A stretch of DNA of 64,000 nucleotides, from NCBI RefSeq assembly GCF_011602365.1, contig NZ_JAAONZ010000008.1, forward strand, positions 1-64,000, read 5' to 3'. Position 1 is the first letter of the stretch. Each line of letters begins with the position of its first letter. This stretch comes from Pseudomaricurvus hydrocarbonicus. GTDB lineage: Bacteria; Pseudomonadota; Gammaproteobacteria; Pseudomonadales; Cellvibrionaceae. Made by a program: the position numbers and the translations under genes. This document shows positions 61,092 through 64,000 of this stretch, one piece after another. A model generated the notes under the pieces. It made no database searches and had not been told where the DNA came from. It saw only the letters and a program-made list of their open reading frames with translations.

Positions 61092-61850
61092 GTGAGTGTT
61101 CGCGAACGAAAAAAGCGGCAGTTGGCGGAGCGGGAGCAGTCTTTTCTGGATCAGGCCTGGGCAATGATCCAGGCCGATGGGGTCTTGAATCTGCAAATGG
61201 CGCGCTTGGCCAGTGCCTGTGAGTATTCGGTCGGCACGCTGTACCAGCACTTTTCCTCCAAAGAAGATCTGCTAGTGGCTCTGGCTACGCGCAGTGTGGG
61301 GGAACGCCTGGAGCTCTATCAGCGAGCCTCGCAATGGCAGGCCCCCAGTCGCCACCGGATGCTGGCCATTTTGCTGGCCGATGTGTTGATTGCCCAAAAG
61401 GCGCCTGAATATTTTCGCCTGGCGCAGTACGTCTCAACCCACACCATCTGGATGGCGGCTTCGGGTCCCCGTCGCGAAGCGGCGCTGGAAGCTTCACAGC
61501 CTTTGGGTGCCGCGGTTGAAAATATTGTCAAAGATGCGGTGCAGAGCGGGGATGTCCGACTGTATGGCCTGTCGGCGCGTGAACTTTCCGCCGGTTTGTG
61601 GGCCATGTGTGAAGGCATGCACTCGCTGGTGAGTGCCGCCGGTTTGTTGGAGGCCCATTCCGTACCTCGCCCTTTTCAATTATTAATGGCAAGCGCTAAT
61701 GCCTGGCTGAATGGCCAGCAGTGGCGGCCCGAGGTGGCTCTGGATGATGTGGCGCAGCAAAATGCCGTGCTGTTGCAGATTATGGACGAAGTGTTTGTTG
61801 ATTTTCCGAAGACCGCCTGTCCGGTGGTTGCCTTAAAAGACTCTGACTAA
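61092..61850 (+). CDS. TetR-family regulator 3 of the efflux operon
   Basis: 252 residues. The helix-turn-helix is MARLASACEYSVGTLYQHFSSKEDLLVALATRS; the rest is an all-helical ligand domain of no named group. GTG start with GGAG upstream. It lies 19 bases before the membrane-fusion gene, so it is probably cotranscribed and represses its own efflux operon. Unlike regulators 1 and 2 it lacks the RutR-type ATQHYADF block. Confidence 0.85.
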   Translation: MSVRERKKRQLAEREQSFLDQAWAMIQADGVLNLQMARLASACEYSVGTLYQHFSSKEDLLVALATRSVGERLELYQRASQWQAPSRHRMLAILLADVLIAQKAPEYFRLAQYVSTHTIWMAASGPRREAALEASQPLGAAVENIVKDAVQSGDVRLYGLSARELSAGLWAMCEGMHSLVSAAGLLEAHSVPRPFQLLMASANAWLNGQQWRPEVALDDVAQQNAVLLQIMDEVFVDFPKTACPVVALKDSD

Positions 61851-61869
61851 TGATGCTGGAAGTAATGAC

Positions 61870-63003
61870 ATGAGTAAAAGGATGATGGTGCTGCTGGCGG
61901 CAGCGGTGGTGGTGTTTGGTGGTGTGCTGGGGGCAAAGGCCTACATCAATCGCATGATGAATGAGTTTTTTGACGACATGCCCACACCGGCGGTGGCGAT
62001 ATCGGCGACACAGGTGTCGTCAGATCACTGGATCAGCGAAGTGAAGGCGGTGGGGACTCTGGTGGCGGTACAAGGTGCCGAACTGGCGACTCAGGTCAGT
62101 GGCATTGTGGAAACCATTCATTTTGACAACGGCAGTGAGGTCAAGGCGGGCGATGTGGTGATGACGCTGGACAGCGCTACCGATTTGGCTGAGCTGAAGA
62201 CCTTGCAGGCGGCAACGCGACTGGCGGAGCTGGAGCGCAACCGAATTAAGGAGCTGTTGCAGCGCAAGAGTGTGTCCCAGTCGGAATACGATCAGCGTCA
62301 GAGCCAGTTGGAGCAGGCCGAGGCTCGAGTGGTGGCTCAACGGGCCCGGATCGAACAAAAAGTGCTGCGTGCCCCTTACTCCGGGCGCTTGGGGATTCGT
62401 CAGGTGAATGTGGGGGAATTTGTCAGTGCCGGTGATCCAATGATTGGCTTGCAGGCACTGGATCCGATCTTTGTGGACTTTACTCTGCCGGAACAGCGTT
62501 ATGGCGATGTGCACGAAGGCATGATCGTAACTGCTCATCTGGATGCGCTGGGTAAGGAAGCTTTTACCGGGGTGGTGACGGCGATTGAGCCGGTGATTGA
62601 CGCGGACACCCGCAACTTTAAATTGCAGGCGACGTTTAAGAATCCGCAGCAGCGTTTGCGCCCGGGGATGTTTGCCCGGATTGCGCTGAATGTGGGTGAG
62701 GAGCGCAATGTTCTGATCGTGCCTCGCACGGCCATCAGTTACAAGCCGTATGGCAATTCCGTCTACATACTCACGCCCAGCGATGAACAGGGTGAGGACG
62801 GCAAGCCGCTGTTTCAGGTCAAACAACGATTTGTGACAACCGGCGAAGCGCGCGGCAGCCTGGTGGCGATTGATGAGGGTGTGGTTCTGGGTGAGCGGGT
62901 AGTGACCAGTGGTCTGCTGAAATTAAGCAGTGGTGATATGGTGACGATTAATAACAGCGTTCAGCCTGAAGCTGAGGCAGCACCGGTACCGGAAAACGGT
63001 TGA
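61870..63003 (+). CDS. RND efflux membrane-fusion protein
   Basis: Periplasmic adaptor linking an RND pump to an outer-membrane channel. 377 residues: N-terminal membrane anchor (MMVLLAAAVVVFGGVLGAKAYI), lipoyl/barrel-sandwich halves (VQGAELATQVSGIVETIHFDNGSEVKAGDVVMTLD ... QKVLRAPYSGRLGIRQVNVGEFVSAGDPMIGL), a short coiled coil (about 110-160) and a beta-barrel domain. It resembles the MexH/VexA-type MFPs that serve drug and heavy RND pumps. GGAAG lies 7 bases before the ATG. Confidence 0.9.
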   Translation: MSKRMMVLLAAAVVVFGGVLGAKAYINRMMNEFFDDMPTPAVAISATQVSSDHWISEVKAVGTLVAVQGAELATQVSGIVETIHFDNGSEVKAGDVVMTLDSATDLAELKTLQAATRLAELERNRIKELLQRKSVSQSEYDQRQSQLEQAEARVVAQRARIEQKVLRAPYSGRLGIRQVNVGEFVSAGDPMIGLQALDPIFVDFTLPEQRYGDVHEGMIVTAHLDALGKEAFTGVVTAIEPVIDADTRNFKLQATFKNPQQRLRPGMFARIALNVGEERNVLIVPRTAISYKPYGNSVYILTPSDEQGEDGKPLFQVKQRFVTTGEARGSLVAIDEGVVLGERVVTSGLLKLSSGDMVTINNSVQPEAEAAPVPENG

Positions 63004-63013
63004 GGTAACAGCA

Positions 63014-64000
63014 GTGAAATTTACGGATCTCTTTATTAGCAAGCCGGTGCTGGCCACGGTGGTAAGTTTGGTCATCCTGCTGATGGGGTTGCGGGCCGGT
63101 ACCGAGTTGAATGTCCGGCAATACCCCGAACTGCAAAACGCCGTGGTGAATATCAGCACGGCTTACGTCGGCGCGGATGCCGATCTGGTGCAGGGCTTTA
63201 TCACCACCCCGGTGGAGCGCCAGGTGGCGACCGTGGACGGCATTGAATACATGACCTCGTCCAGCGTGGCGGGTTTGTCGACGGTCAGCGCTCAGGTGAA
63301 GCTGGATGCGGACCCCGACAAGGTCCTCACCAAGGTCATTGCCAAGGTCAATAAGCTGCGCGGTGAATTGCCGGCGTCGGCGGAAAACTCGGTGATTGAT
63401 CTGCGTGTGGGTGATCCTGCTGCCCACGCTTATCTGTCGTTTTACAGTGACAGTTTGAGCACCAATCAAATTACCGATTATCTGATCCGCGAAGTGGAGC
63501 CGCGGCTGGCCACGGTCGCCGGTATTCAGCGTGCCGATATCAACGGTGGCCGCACCTTTGCCGTGCGGGCCTGGTTGAAGCCCGAGCGCATGCGCGCGTT
63601 TGATCTGACGGCCTCGGACATCAATGCCGCCCTGAGAACCAACAATGTGCTGTCGGCGGTGGGGGCCACGAAAGGCTCGATGACCTCCATTGACCTTAAA
63701 GCCGATACCGACCTGCGGGATATTGAGCAGTTTAAAAATTTGATTGTGCGGGCGGAACGAGGCTCGATCATTCGTCTGGAAGATGTGGCCGACGTAGAAC
63801 TGGGAGCTGAGAGCTACAACAGCTCTGCCCGCTTTAACGGCCAGGCGGCAACCTTTTTTGCGATCTACCTGACCCCGGATGCGAACGCCATTGAGGCGCT
63901 GGACCGGTTGCGCGACGTGTGGGACAACGACGTGGTGCCCCAGTTGCCGGAAGGGTTAAACGCCAATTTCAGCTACGACAGCTCGATCTACATTCGCGAT
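63014..64000 (+). CDS. RND efflux transporter, partial (3' end outside window)
   Basis: Inner-membrane proton-driven pump. The first 329 codons are present: VKFTDLFISKPVLATVVSLVILLMGLRAGTELNVRQYPELQ (first helix), then the PN1/PN2 periplasmic subdomains typical of the HAE1 family (GIEYMTSSSVAGLSTVSAQVKLD, VAGIQRADINGGRTFAVRAWLKPERMRAFDLTASDINAALR, RLEDVADVELGAES). GTG start with GAGG 8 bases upstream, 10 bases after the MFP stop. The frame is open to the last base; the rest (about 700 codons expected) is beyond the edge. Confidence 0.92.
   Translation, partial: MKFTDLFISKPVLATVVSLVILLMGLRAGTELNVRQYPELQNAVVNISTAYVGADADLVQGFITTPVERQVATVDGIEYMTSSSVAGLSTVSAQVKLDADPDKVLTKVIAKVNKLRGELPASAENSVIDLRVGDPAAHAYLSFYSDSLSTNQITDYLIREVEPRLATVAGIQRADINGGRTFAVRAWLKPERMRAFDLTASDINAALRTNNVLSAVGATKGSMTSIDLKADTDLRDIEQFKNLIVRAERGSIIRLEDVADVELGAESYNSSARFNGQAATFFAIYLTPDANAIEALDRLRDVWDNDVVPQLPEGLNANFSYDSSIYIRD

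Overview
The window looks like chromosomal DNA of a marine-type gammaproteobacterium (Cellvibrionales, Spongiibacter or Halieaceae-like; inferred from protein flavour, gene order and TonB receptor content, not from a marker gene). Evidence is the FabA/FabB unsaturated fatty acid route, an ssb gene preceded by an MFS gene, long-type LeuA, IlvI-IlvH, and two large TonB-dependent receptors. Base composition is moderately GC-rich. The left end opens between genes and the right end cuts an RND efflux pump gene.

Left third (1-26000), mostly core genes: glnA with a recognisable sigma-54 promoter and two NtrC-like sites, thiI, a membrane GGDEF-EAL protein, typA, a phosphate-binding-like/OmpA fusion, a DUF4124 protein, ilvI-ilvH, a methyltransferase, an MFS transporter, ssb, a reductase-fold protein lacking its usual catalytic pair, a CsgD-like regulator, fabB/fabA divergent from galU and a phosphomannomutase gene, and an FAD oxidoreductase. 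Three intergenic spaces here carry the same element: a 7-bp tandem array followed by a conserved tail of about 40 bp.

Middle (26300-56300), the accessory heart: purine and nucleoside acquisition, salvage and complete breakdown. It holds three paralogous phosphoribosyltransferases (PRT1-3), two RutR-like TetR regulators, two different purine permeases (AzgA-like and uracil/xanthine-like), two TonB-dependent receptors, a secreted adenosine deaminase, a lipoprotein of the purine nucleoside permease family, and a long same-strand run xdhA-xdhB-xdhC-allB, alc, uraD-uraH-allA-guaD, puuD. Together these give guanine to xanthine to urate to 5-hydroxyisourate to OHCU to allantoin to allantoate to ureidoglycolate to glyoxylate plus urea. 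Palindromes overlapping -35 boxes occur upstream of the AzgA-like permease, TonB receptor 2, the PRT2/PRT3 pair and the divergent permease/xdh promoters, so a purine-responsive regulon with two operator types can be proposed from sequence alone. A tRNA-Leu(CAG) gene, a RES-type toxin with its antitoxin, and a gene-poor stretch interrupt the block near 27000-29250.

Right end (56300-64000): a small exported protein, a gene-poor stretch with a 14-bp perfect inverted repeat, queE, leuA divergent from an lrp-type regulator, and a TetR-RND efflux operon running off the end.
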